Source: Mermis nigrescens (taxonomy: Eukaryota; Nematoda; Enoplea; Mermithida; Mermithidae). From it: a stretch of DNA of 64,000 bases. The notes under the pieces are model-generated. The model was not told where the DNA came from and ran no database searches. It saw nothing but the letters and a program-made list of their open reading frames with translations. The DNA is taken from contig JAVLUZ010000154.1 in assembly GCA_036768485.1 (NCBI GenBank), forward strand, positions 47,663,786-47,727,785. The letters are read 5' to 3'. The position numbers and the translations under genes were made by a program. Shown here piece by piece: positions 58,201-64,000 of this stretch (position 1 is its first letter; every line of letters begins with the position of its first letter).

Positions 58201-61200
58201 GAAGAAAACAGCATCACAACAATAATGTTTATGGTCTGAAGAAGTGTACGAAATTCGTGGTCAAATTTTTTCCACACATTGTCTCATAAATAGTAAATAA
58301 TACCTGTCGATAAATAAAACCATCATGAGTTAGCTATAGTTTCCTCTTTCGTGATTGCACAAATATATCATTCATTTTTAAAGGATCAAAGTTATAAAAA
58401 AATAGTTATAAGCCACTTTTTAACCAAACAAGAAATATAACTGATTTTCGTAATGTATGCTAGGTATATTTTTGTAAACCAATTTTTTAGTAACCAAAAG
58501 GTACAATTTTTTCGTGGGAAAGGAAGTCTATGTCTGCATCCATGACGCACCATTGTAATTGCACTTTAATGTCGGCGCTCTAATGTCGCGCGCTCTAATG
58601 TCGCGCGCTCTACTGTCGCGCGCTCTAATGTCGCTACGCTCTAATGTCGGCGCTCTAATGTCGTGCGCTCTAATGTCTGTGTGCCATACTTTAGAAATGC
58701 TAAAAATAATATTTTAGCAGCTTAACAGCGCCCAACTACATTCAAACTTACGTTCTAAAAGTAAGTGAATGCAAATTACTTTGGCTATATACGTTACTTA
58801 CTTCGCCAGATCCACAACACTTTTTCTGATGAGATTCATCGCTGTATTTTCAGAGAACGAATAAACCTCGAAGCTGACATTTTTCTCTGAATGACGTAAG
58901 AAGTTAAAAGTTGAATTACTTCAAACAACTTATGAAAAATTTCGCGTACTCAGGGCATCTTCAAACGTCTTGAAACGAGCAGCGGTAAAATAGTTGGCCA
59001 AGGCTGAAAGTTCCCTGCATATTTTGAGCTCGCTTTTTCGCTAAATGAAACATCAGGAACAAAGTGATTATAGTCTGTTTCACATAAGTTTGGGCATAAA
59101 TTTTGAGAATTTTTTGAATGTTAGCCGACGGATTACGATAATTATAAATCAAATCAATGTTATAATCACAATTAGCCGGTTTATTGTCGGACATAGATTT
59201 TAAAATTTATGCCAAACTTATGTGAAACAGACTAAGTAATTTTCTAAAAATCCAATTCAGTTATTCAGATATATCGTACAGGCATTATTTTGAAAGACTA
59301 CCACTTGCCCACTTAAATCGACATCCTTTCTATCAGTAAGGTATAATCATCTTATGTGACCGTTAAATTGAAGCATCGGTTAGGAGGAGAGCATACGATT
59401 CCACGACTAATACAGTTTCTTTATTTCCAAATATGGTGGGCTAAAATTTTGCAGACAGGGCCGTGCTTAGAGGTTTAGCGGCCCTAAGCGAAACTTATTT
59501 TGGCGGCCCCCATAATTTTTAAAACTGGTATTATAGGCATCATAATTATCACTTATGTATATCCTTTACATATGTTCCTATATGATCGCAGTTAGCATCT
59601 TACTGTAAATTCACTAACAAAATATTGTGCTACATTATTTTTAGCAGGTATCGTATGTTTTTTCTCAAATAATTTACCTATTTCGTGAATGATGACGTGC
59701 TTTATTGCAAAATAAGACTTGTCTAGCTTTCTAAGCGGCAAACTGGTCAATCAATTGCAAAAAATCTAACGAAGATGATAAATCCTTTTCAATTGAAATA
59801 ATCGCTAGTGCACTTAGACGAGAATCAGTCATAGTTGACCGCAAATATGTCTTTATTAATTTCAGTTCCGAGAAGGAACGTTCTGCTGAGGCCACAGCAA
59901 TAGGTACTGTAAGTAAAATTCTGAAATCAATTATAAGGTTCGGGAAAACATCCTGGAAGTCATTTTGTAGATATTTAAGAGTAGCTAGTGGCGAAGTTAA
60001 TTGATTTGGACTTGATCGAGCAAGAACTCTTAGCTCAGTGTACATGTCTGGTCCATGTGCATGACTTGAGCGATTCATCATCTTCCCATGTTTTTAAAGC
60101 TGGTATTCGTGGGTAGTGCTCAATGAGAAACCTTGAAAACGGTATTTCTTGGCCATACCATCATTTCTAAGACCATTTTTCGACCTCTAAAAAACCTTGC
60201 ACCTACTCCCCCCCCCGGGATTTTGTTGCTGCCCACATATGCTGCGGGGGTCTTAGGTGGCACGGTCAAGCGTTCCCTGCGGGGTCCGGGACAGAGTCCC
60301 TACAAGTTTTGTAAAAAAGCATTTTAATGTAAAATAATAACGTTAAAATTTTCGCAAAAACGGCCGAATTTCGGTCCTGAATGGAGCCCAAAAACACTCA
60401 AAATTGATGAACTCTTACATCCCACAAAACTTCTGAGCTGAAATGCGTTTTTCGACCTCTGCTAATTACATAGCGCAGCAACGGGTCGCTGCCAATAAGA
60501 TATAGAAAAATGTATAAATTGAAGTTTTTGTTTTTACCCTTTTCAGGCCCATTTGTGGCCTTCTTATTAAGAAGATGCAGTTCAGAAAACAGGAAATGCA
60601 CAAAAACATAAGAAAATTTGGCCATTTCTTTCATTTAAAATAGGATTGTGTCCTTGTAAAGAAAGACAAAAAAGCAAAGAATAGACTAACTGGTACACAA
60701 TCATTTTCGCACTTTTAGTTTTATGCTCAACAAGCATGCGCACTTTCATTCAATGAACAAATAGTGCATTAAATTACTATTGATGTGAAGTGCTAGATTA
60801 TTTCAGCTGATTCAAGCTTTTAAATTCATTTGATCTATGGCTCGGTGCAAAGCGCCGGAAAATTTTGACATTTTAGCCTTTTCGAACTCAATTTTCTGGA
60901 CACACATTATTGCAACAGAAAAATCAACAATATGTCTGAAAAATGAGAACAAGTATAGCTCAGTCAGCGTTCTCTTAAAAACGCAAGTAAAGATTTTTAA
61001 CTGACTGTGTTTGCATTAGAACGTCGAAAAATCGATCCTTTTGAACGCATGTATCCAATTATTGTAAGAGGGCCGCCAAAAAATGAATTCTAAACGGCAT
61101 GCACTACAACTTTTTTAGCGCATAATTTTAGCGGCCCTGTGCGGCCGCACAGTTCGCACCCCCTAGGCACGGCTATGTTTGTAGATCTGGGAGATGACGT

Positions 61201-63552
61201 GTTCGCCCGAATAGATAAAGACTGATAGCAAAGATCGATAATGATATCGATCGCATACATCTACTGCTCGTCTTATTTAACACGTCATTGCCTACACGCG
61301 TAATGTAGAAATTACCTATACTCTATACAATTTCATAATTATTTTCCGACGACTTTCATCCGGAAATTGGTTTGTTCAAATTTGCATGTGAACACGTTTG
61401 AATAAACCAATTGGCATGGCACGTGTCGCATTTGCATCAAAAATTATATTTCAACGTTTCTCATCTAGCTCTATTAATTGGCATCAAAGAATCGTGAAAA
61501 AACGATTTTTTTCGAAAATTCAAACAGAAGGTCTGCGGTGAGTTTCAGAATAATCGCGAGAACCCGGCCGGACTACCCAAACACCTCTGACCAGGGGCGG
61601 ATTTAGGGGGGCAGCCGCATCCCGCATTAGCCAAAAATATTTGGCAAGATGAAGAATGGATATGTAATATGCAATGATTTTTGGCCGTCAGTGACCATAA
61701 TTTCTCAATTTTTTCCGGCGCTGTGCGCCGGTTAATACCAATTAATGACATTTTCACTTTCTTGGTGACCTTGGAGCCATTTTCTGCTCATGAAATAGGG
61801 TTTAAAACAATTTCAACGGCAGCAACGCTATTCTAACATAGTTTTATTCTGTTTTCAATCAAAACTTTTCGACGTTTTGCATCGAATGCTATAAATACAG
61901 AAAATCGAGCAGTAAATCAAGCTTCTAAACGCAAATTTCATAAATTTTCCGACGTTTCGCACCAGATTTTCGCTAAAGTCAAAGAATTTCAACGATTTTC
62001 GCATAAAATTGTCAAAAATTTCAAAATTTTTGGAAAATATGGCGTTAATAGTGAATTAAAAGTATACAATTTGAAATGCCGAAAAAACGCTATTCCGGCT
62101 GTGAAAGGCACATTTGTGGACATATTTTTGGCTGTTTTTGGAAAAGTTGGGGTACTGCCCCTCCCTTAGGAAAATCCTAGATCCGCCACTGCCTCCGACG
62201 CCCATTAAAGATACCTACTACGGTCGAAAGATAAATTTCATTTTAATCAATAAATTTGATAATAAATTAAATTAGGGAAATTCAGTAGGTGTACGAATTA
62301 GTCTTATTTTGACACCAAAAATTATTTTTTTATGATTTTGTTAGGCACCTGCTCTGCTGGACTGTCGATAACATTATATTTTAATTCTGGAAACTTTGAT
62401 GTGTCGTATTTTATCATTAAAAGTTCGTAGAATATTATTTCATGCTCGATACGATTTTCATAAAATTTTGACATAAAGTTGTGCGCTTTCGCCTTTCTTT
62501 ACTACAGATGTATCCTTTCTTAACACTAGTACGAACTGTAGAGGCACAACATGGCCGATCTGGGGCAGTGGGCTGCTAAACTGGGGATGGTGTCAAAATT
62601 TGAGCTTTTTTAGGCCAAAGTGACCCCAGAAACTGATATAAATGCGAAAACAGCTCTGCCATTTCTCCGGGAATTTCCCGTTTTTCTTCTTTAAACGGAC
62701 TAGACCATACATGTACAGCACACCGTTCTGTGGAGTCAGCCGGTCTGGGGGTCAAAAATTGAGCTTCTTTGGGTCAAAATCAACTCAAAAACTGGTATAA
62801 ATGCTAAAATGGCGTAAAATACGTTATTTCACAGTTTCTGATCAATACAAGGATTTTTAAAGATATTTTTCAATTTTTATTCATTTTTAGCCTTAATTTT
62901 GCCTCATTTGCTCCATAAATTTTCCATTTGTTTATTCAGAGGGGCCTACACCCCCAATGCCCCCAACGTGCACGTCTGGCACAAATCCCGTATCGTACCT
63001 TGGAACCACTTCCCGAATATTCTTCGTAATCGGACGCCGCTTCGTCTTCCGATTCCATGACAGGCGCCGTCGAATCGGCCAACGATTGCTCGGCGGTGGA
63101 CGACGCTTGACCGCCGTCGAGCGAATCGGCGTCCGGATTAGCGTTGCAGCTATTCAAGCTATTCCTCTTTTTGACCAAGCCACCGGACGACCAGCCCGCG
63201 TTGGCGATGTTGGCGACGCTATTTGGGGGAGCAGCGCCGGCGGTCGCCTTGCTTATATTGGTCGAACTGCTTACGTTGGTTTGGTGGGGGCTATTACATA
63301 AGCTAACGCTAGCCAAGCTGCTGTGCAAAGCGGCGTTTTGTAAGCTTCCGCTGCTGCTTTTCAATTCGGCCGTCATCGTAACGGCGGAAGGCTGTTTGAT
63401 CAGGGCTTTTAAGTGATTAAATTGTTGTTGATGGTGTTGTTGTTGTTGTTGTTTTGTTGACTCGTAGCGTCCGAAAAATATAATTTTGCTTCATCGTCGA
63501 CAAAGGTCGCTTCGCCGAACAAATCGTTCGAAGTTGCCGCCATGGGCTTCAC
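43064..63552 (-). CDS. Plc21C: Phospholipase C beta, linker to C terminus (5' part outside window)
   Basis: Sixteen exons (complement) encode, in order: the acidic X-Y linker ([12 protein letters not shown]); the Y half of the TIM barrel ([54 protein letters not shown]); the C2 domain ([52 protein letters not shown]); and the long C-terminal coiled-coil region specific to PLC beta. The enzyme cleaves PIP2 to IP3 and diacylglycerol at the membrane under Gq control. The Ser of YSFSE and the Arg and Tyr of SRIYP, which hold the substrate headgroup in PLC delta-1 (S522, R549, Y551), are present. VKDFVP followed by FADALANPI at the C2 end favours Plc21C/PLCB1 over norpA; that choice is an inference. 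The catalytic His residues are in the X domain outside the window. Fourteen of 15 internal junctions keep frame. Confidence 0.93.
43761..43828. repeat. 34-bp tandem duplication over a PLC splice donor
   Basis: Two copies of GACAGCG(A/G)TACTATTGAA plus AATATACTTGATGAC, 34 bp apart with one or two differences. The right copy contains the donor at 43819; the left copy repeats the same donor sequence at 43785. Confidence 0.9.
43820..43915 (-). CDS. Plc21C: PLC beta exon: CT coiled coil ([13 protein letters not shown])
   Basis: 96 nt: acceptor TATATGTCAG, donor ATCAA|GTATAT. It encodes [20 protein letters not shown] then [11 protein letters not shown]. Phases 2 in, 2 out. The donor lies inside a 34-bp tandem duplication that also copies the donor. 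Confidence 0.8.
44040..44162 (-). CDS. Plc21C: PLC beta exon: CT coiled coil
   Basis: 123 nt: acceptor CTTTTTTCAG, donor GCTGCT|GTAGAT. It encodes [20 protein letters not shown] then [20 protein letters not shown]. Phase 0 at both ends. The next exon expects phase 2, so a short exon may be missing or one boundary is wrong. Confidence 0.8.
44916..44979 (-). CDS. Plc21C: PLC beta exon: CT linker
   Basis: 64 nt after a 67-nt intron: acceptor TTTTTTGTTCAG, donor GAAGAT|GTAAGG. It encodes [20 protein letters not shown] then D. Phases 2 in, 0 out. Confidence 0.85.
45047..45159 (-). CDS. Plc21C: PLC beta exon: CT coiled coil
   Basis: 113 nt: acceptor GTTATTTATAG, donor CAATC|GTAAGC. It encodes [20 protein letters not shown] then [17 protein letters not shown]. 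Phases 0 in, 2 out. A family C MITE begins 17 nt upstream of the acceptor. Confidence 0.87.
45178..45430 (+). mobile_element. MITE family C in PLC intron, 17 nt from acceptor
   Basis: CATGCGCAGCATACCCGGTC to about CCCCACTACACAGATGC, with the interior AAAACTAATATAAATGCTAG and TTTCTGGTCAATTTCAAAC. Confidence 0.65.
45870..46108 (-). CDS. Plc21C: PLC beta exon: start of C-terminal coiled coil
   Basis: 239 nt: acceptor TGTGCGATAG, donor GACAGA|GTGATT. It ends [20 protein letters not shown] then [10 protein letters not shown], the first coiled-coil helix of the PLC beta CT domain, which binds Gq and membrane. Phases 1 in, 0 out. The acceptor lacks a strong pyrimidine tract. Confidence 0.85.
46645..46918 (+). 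mobile_element. MITE family C in PLC intron
   Basis: CACAGATCAGGGGGTCAGC start, interior AAAATAGCCTCAAAACTGG and CATTTTGCCTCATCTTTTCC, ending CTGTGCATGATTAAG. Confidence 0.55.
47022..47154 (-). CDS. Plc21C: PLC beta exon: variable linker
   Basis: 133 nt: acceptor ATATTTCAACAG, donor AAAACAG|GTACAT. It encodes [20 protein letters not shown] and a polar Thr/Ser stretch. Phases 0 in, 1 out. It could be alternatively spliced. Confidence 0.82.
48189..48349 (-). CDS. Plc21C: PLC beta exon: post-C2 linker
   Basis: 161 nt: acceptor TTATAATTCAG, donor TCTGAA|GTAAAA. It encodes [20 protein letters not shown] then a Gln-rich helix ([13 protein letters not shown]). Phases 1 in, 0 out. Confidence 0.9.
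48994..49098 (-). CDS. Plc21C: PLC beta exon: C2 domain end
   Basis: 105 nt after a 69-nt intron: acceptor TTTTTGTTTCCAG, donor TTGG|GTGAGC. It encodes [20 protein letters not shown] then [14 protein letters not shown]. Phases 1 in, 1 out. Confidence 0.93.
49168..49270 (-). CDS. Plc21C: PLC beta exon: C2 domain, middle
   Basis: 103 nt: acceptor AAGTTTTTTCAG, donor CGGCCAG|GTAACG. It encodes [19 protein letters not shown] then [15 protein letters not shown]. Phases 0 in, 1 out. Confidence 0.93.
50546..50725 (-). CDS. Plc21C: PLC beta exon: C2 domain, first part
   Basis: 180 nt, 60 codons, phase 0 at both ends: acceptor TTTGCTTTCAG, donor CCAAAG|GTACAT. It encodes [20 protein letters not shown] then [19 protein letters not shown] and [16 protein letters not shown]. 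Confidence 0.94.
51153..51310 (-). CDS. Plc21C: PLC beta exon: end of Y domain
   Basis: 158 nt: acceptor TTTTATTTCAG, donor TTTCA|GTACGA. It encodes [20 protein letters not shown] then [16 protein letters not shown], ending VVANTVSVS. Phases 1 in, 0 out. Confidence 0.93.
52061..52185 (-). CDS. Plc21C: PLC beta exon: Y domain, SRIYP motif
   Basis: 125 nt: acceptor CAGTTTTTCAG-like (ATTTTTCAG|TTTC), donor ACAG|GTGAAA. It encodes [20 protein letters not shown] then [20 protein letters not shown]. Phases 2 in, 1 out. It is separated from the preceding exon by a 6.6 kb intron holding the U5 genes. Confidence 0.93.
52520..52638 (-). ncRNA. U5: U5 snRNA gene, copy 1
   Basis: The ~119-nt gene contains the near-invariant U5 loop 1 CGCCTTTTACTAAAG (52602-52588), which aligns exon ends in the spliceosome. 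Stem 1 CCTCTGCA pairs with TGCAGGGG (one T-G pair). An Sm-like site AATTTTTCT (52552-52544) and a 3' hairpin CCCGC-TTAA-GCGGG (52540-52527) follow. The 5' end is taken at ATTAGCTCTGG by analogy with other U5 RNAs. The Sm site ends in C where G is usual. It is nested in a PLC beta intron on the same strand. Confidence 0.92.
52676..52697 (-). promoter_or_regulatory. Candidate snRNA proximal sequence element, copy 1
   Basis: GTCAAACCCGTGAATTTGAT-GT lies 38-59 nt upstream of U5 copy 1. It is matched by GTCAAACCCATGTAGTTGAT-GT at the same distance from copy 2, while the surrounding sequence has diverged. Position and conservation are those of a PSE that binds SNAPc. No TATA box is evident, as expected for a pol II snRNA gene. 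Confidence 0.7.
53120..53285. mobile_element. TA-flanked palindromic MITE (mariner type)
   Basis: TAGTCTCTGCTTCACATAAC to GTGTGAAACAGACTA, flanked on both sides by TA. The core GCCGAGGGTTGCGATAATT mirrors CAGCTTATTGTCGG. No coding capacity. TA duplication points to Tc1/mariner mobilisation. Confidence 0.78.
53493..54956. mobile_element. hAT-type non-autonomous element (1464 bp) with TSD
   Basis: Left end CACTAGCGGATCCAGG and, inverted, right end CAGGCGCGGATCCAGAGG. Flanks CATGAGAT (53485-53492) and CGTGAGAT (54957-54964) match 7 of 8. Inside, a ~100-bp unit starting with GGCGCGAAGCGCC is repeated at 53809, 53909, 54012 and 54188. There is no transposase. It lies between the two U5 genes. Confidence 0.82.
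55009..55177. mobile_element. TA-flanked palindromic MITE, copy beside U5-2
   Basis: Same family as 53120-53285, with 85-90% identity by eye. The right end has decayed (GAGACGACA). It ends about 40 bp from the 3' end of U5 copy 2. Confidence 0.72.
55217..55337 (-). ncRNA. U5: U5 snRNA gene, copy 2
   Basis: Two differences from copy 1 in the 76-nt core, and the same loop 1 (55301-55287). The Sm site AATTTTTTG (55250-55242) is canonical. The 3' hairpin is CCCGC-ATATA-GCGGG (55238-55224). Both core differences fall in stem 1 and replace a T-G pair of copy 1 with a C-A mismatch, so copy 2 has a slightly weaker stem. The loop and tail sequences have diverged, yet the stems are kept, which supports function for both genes. 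Confidence 0.9.
55375..55396 (-). promoter_or_regulatory. Candidate snRNA proximal sequence element, copy 2
   Basis: The counterpart of 52676-52697, 38-59 nt upstream of U5 copy 2. Eighteen to nineteen of 22 bases agree. Confidence 0.7.
56879..56986 (+). repeat. Direct repeat, copy 1 (partner 58427-58533)
   Basis: About 108 bp (ACAAGAAATTTAACTGATTT to GGAAAAGTCTATG) recur at 58427-58533 with roughly 90% identity, bracketing the internal array and the MITE. This suggests an internal tandem duplication or a nested insertion. Confidence 0.8.
56995..57130 (+). repeat. 15-bp minisatellite (GCGCGACATTAGAGC)n inside MULE-like element
   Basis: About nine units of GCGCGACATTAGA plus GC, the last five perfect. 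These are the same words as the element termini, here in one direction. Confidence 0.88.
57464..57698 (-). mobile_element. MITE family A, 235 bp, perfect 8-bp TSD
   Basis: Starts CATACGTGGGCAGC, ends CCCAGGTGCG, flanked by GTGGCTTA at 57456-57463 and 57699-57706. It is a recent insertion inside the MULE-like element. Confidence 0.88.
58802..58886 (-). CDS. Plc21C: PLC beta exon: Y domain, YSFSE motif
   Basis: 85 nt: acceptor ACGTCATTCAG, donor GCGAA|GTAAGT. It encodes [19 protein letters not shown] then RKSVVDLA. Phases 1 in, 2 out. It contains the substrate-binding Ser of the YSFSE motif. Confidence 0.88.
58950..59040 (-). CDS. Plc21C: PLC beta exon: start of Y domain
   Basis: 91 nt: acceptor GTTTCATTTAG, donor CTGA|GTACGC. 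It encodes [20 protein letters not shown] then [10 protein letters not shown]. Enters phase 0, leaves phase 1. ELSxLxNY is the usual start of the Y half. Confidence 0.85.
59071..59234. mobile_element. TA-type palindromic MITE, best-preserved copy
   Basis: Terminal inverted repeats of about 33 bp: TAGTCTGTTTCACATAAGTT then TGGGCATAAATTTT, mirrored at the right end with one base missing. Left flank TA; the right flank has mutated. Confidence 0.8.
59456..61177. mobile_element. hAT transposon remnant with 8-bp TSD
   Basis: Left end CAGGGCCGTGCTTAGAGG and, inverted, right end CATAGCCGTGCCTAGGGGG. Flanks TTTGCAGA (59448-59455) and TTTGTAGA (61178-61185) differ at one base. It carries the C-terminal part of a hAT transposase on the minus strand and a partial family A MITE where the rest of the gene should be. 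Confidence 0.88.
59731..60081 (-). pseudogene. hAT transposase C-terminal fragment
   Basis: 116 codons ending in the hAT dimerisation domain: [20 protein letters not shown] then [20 protein letters not shown]. ERSFSxLKLIKxYLRSTM is the hallmark of the ZMYM1-like/Dimer_Tnp_hAT family. The RNase H-like catalytic part and BED finger are missing, since a family A MITE fragment (60092-60245) follows upstream. The element is therefore not autonomous. Confidence 0.9.
61592..62191. mobile_element. hAT-type MITE, 600 bp, with 8-bp TSD
   Basis: Left end CAGGGGCGGATTTAGGG, inverted right end CAGTGGCGGATCTAGG, flanks CCTCTGAC (61584-61591) and CCTCCGAC (62192-62199). Related right ends occur at 5992 (GTCCGCCACTG) and 57229 (TTCGCCACTG). 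Confidence 0.85.
62545..62985 (+). mobile_element. Two tandem MITE family C copies beside PLC linker exon
   Basis: A shortened copy 62545-62700 (CACAACATGGCCGATCTGGGG) is followed by a full copy 62706-62985 (CATGTACAGCACACCG to CAACGTGCACGTCTGG). The second ends about 13 bp from the donor of the PLC exon at 62999. Confidence 0.68.
62999..63552 (-). CDS. Plc21C: PLC beta exon: X-Y linker, with frame break in CAA tract
   Basis: Acceptor GAAAAACAG|GTGAAG, donor TCCAAG|GTACGA. One frame opens [20 protein letters not shown] but hits TAA after the CAA run at 63421-63460. The frame that exits correctly at phase 0 reads [19 protein letters not shown], then a Ser/Asn-rich segment and acidic [15 protein letters not shown]. 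The exon length is 2 mod 3, so a +1 or -2 shift in the CAA/AAC tract would reconcile the two. The PLC X-Y linker is a disordered autoinhibitory segment, so low complexity is normal here. Confidence 0.72.
63421..63460 (-). repeat. CAA/AAC microsatellite in PLC linker exon
   Basis: A CAACAAAAC(AAC)n-type tract encoding poly-Gln or poly-Asn depending on frame. It is the site of the frame break. Confidence 0.85.
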
Positions 63553-64000
63553 CTGTTTTTCTTTTCAAAAAATTTTATAGCATATATTTTTTCGAAAAAT
63601 GAAAGGAAGAACGTCATACATGTACAACGTGGGAAACCCAAGGAATAGGTTTGAAAAATTTTTCCAAACTGCCTTTTTTATTGCGTCAAAAACACTATTT
63701 TTTGAAATTTTTTACGACGCGCTATAGCATGAAAAATATCAAAAACAAAATATAGTAAACAATGGCTGAGGGTTTCTGAAAATCGAAAATCCAGTTGGTC
63801 AGCTACATTACGGAGTGGGGTCAACAGTCGATCTGGTGGGAGTCGAACCCCCAAATCCCCAACACACGACTGTATAAGATTCGTAGAAAGCAACATGCGC
63901 TATTACCTGCAAAAAAGTGAATCAGAATCGAGCAAAGAGCCGGTTTTATTCACTCTCACTTTCGAATAAACAAGCATGTAATCTAGAACAGTACTTTAGA
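63553..64000. other. PLC intron, no exon seen
   Basis: Repeat-like sequence with ACATGTACAACGTGGGAAACCC at 63617 and CCAAATCCCCAACACACG near 63852, the look of a diverged family A/B MITE. The X-domain exons of PLC beta are expected further right, outside the window. Confidence 0.35.

Larger units (their letters stand above)
55925..58685. mobile_element. MULE-like element, perfect 9-bp TSD, with nested MITE
   Basis: Left end GGTGAGCCGACATTAGAGCG, inverted right end GGCACACAGACATTAGAGCG. It is flanked by ATACTTTAG at 55916-55924 and 58686-58694, identical. The termini consist of CGACATTAGAGCG units. An internal array of the same unit lies at 56995-57130, preceded by another left-end-like GGTTAGCCGACACTAGAGCG at 56987. 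A family A MITE has inserted at 57464. The element has no transposase. It fills much of a PLC intron and ends about 115 bp from an exon. Confidence 0.83.

Noticed and set aside
63541..63543. ATG of MAATSND as the start of a separate gene
   Set aside because: The downstream part of the exon joins in phase to PLC Y-domain exons, and an acceptor lies just before it, so it is more likely an internal Met of PLC beta.

Overview
The window is a piece of an arthropod, most likely insect, nuclear genome. The evidence is animal genes split by GT-AG introns into short exons, AT-rich non-coding DNA, two U5 snRNA genes, and a dense load of short inverted-repeat transposons. The species cannot be read from the sequence.

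Three protein genes can be assembled, all on the minus strand. (1) Shaw (Kv3-type voltage-gated K+ channel): six coding exons from 17285 down to 7368, giving an open frame of 553 codons. The pore is split over two microexons of 30 and 20 nt, and an intron cuts the selectivity-filter codon run TVG|YG. (2) A four-pass membrane protein resembling TMEM179: four exons from 34405 to 30609, with one junction that does not keep frame. (3) The 3' two-thirds of a phospholipase C beta (Plc21C-like): X-Y linker, Y half of the catalytic barrel, C2 domain and C-terminal coiled coil on 16 exons from 63552 to 43064. The X domain and N terminus lie beyond the right edge of the window.

Two U5 snRNA genes lie in one 6.6 kb intron of the PLC gene, on the same strand as the gene. 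They share a 22-bp upstream block at the spacing expected for a proximal sequence element.

The rest is mostly mobile DNA. Base 3 to 1337 is the reverse transcriptase end of a non-LTR retrotransposon cut by the window. Several DNA transposons are delimited by target-site duplications: a hAT remnant (59456-61177), two hAT-type non-autonomous elements (53493-54956, 61592-62191), a 235-265 bp MITE family with 8-bp duplications, TA-flanked mariner-type MITEs, a 377-bp MITE family, and two large elements (23381-24930, 55925-58685). Those last two have terminal repeats built of short tandem units and perfect 9-bp duplications. A ~260-bp MITE family repeatedly sits within about 35 bp of splice sites. 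A 17-bp minisatellite occurs as two arrays in opposite orientation around a MITE.

Layout: 1-2.8 kb retrotransposon and MITE remnants; 2.8-5 kb diverged tandem repeats; 5-7 kb tRNA-like SINE material; 7.3-17.3 kb Shaw; 17.3-30.6 kb intergenic with a MULE-like element and minisatellites; 30.6-34.4 kb TMEM179-like; 34.4-42.4 kb intergenic; 42.4-63.6 kb PLC beta with its intronic U5 genes and transposons. All exon joins are inferred by reading frame, splice consensus and family resemblance; no transcript evidence was available.
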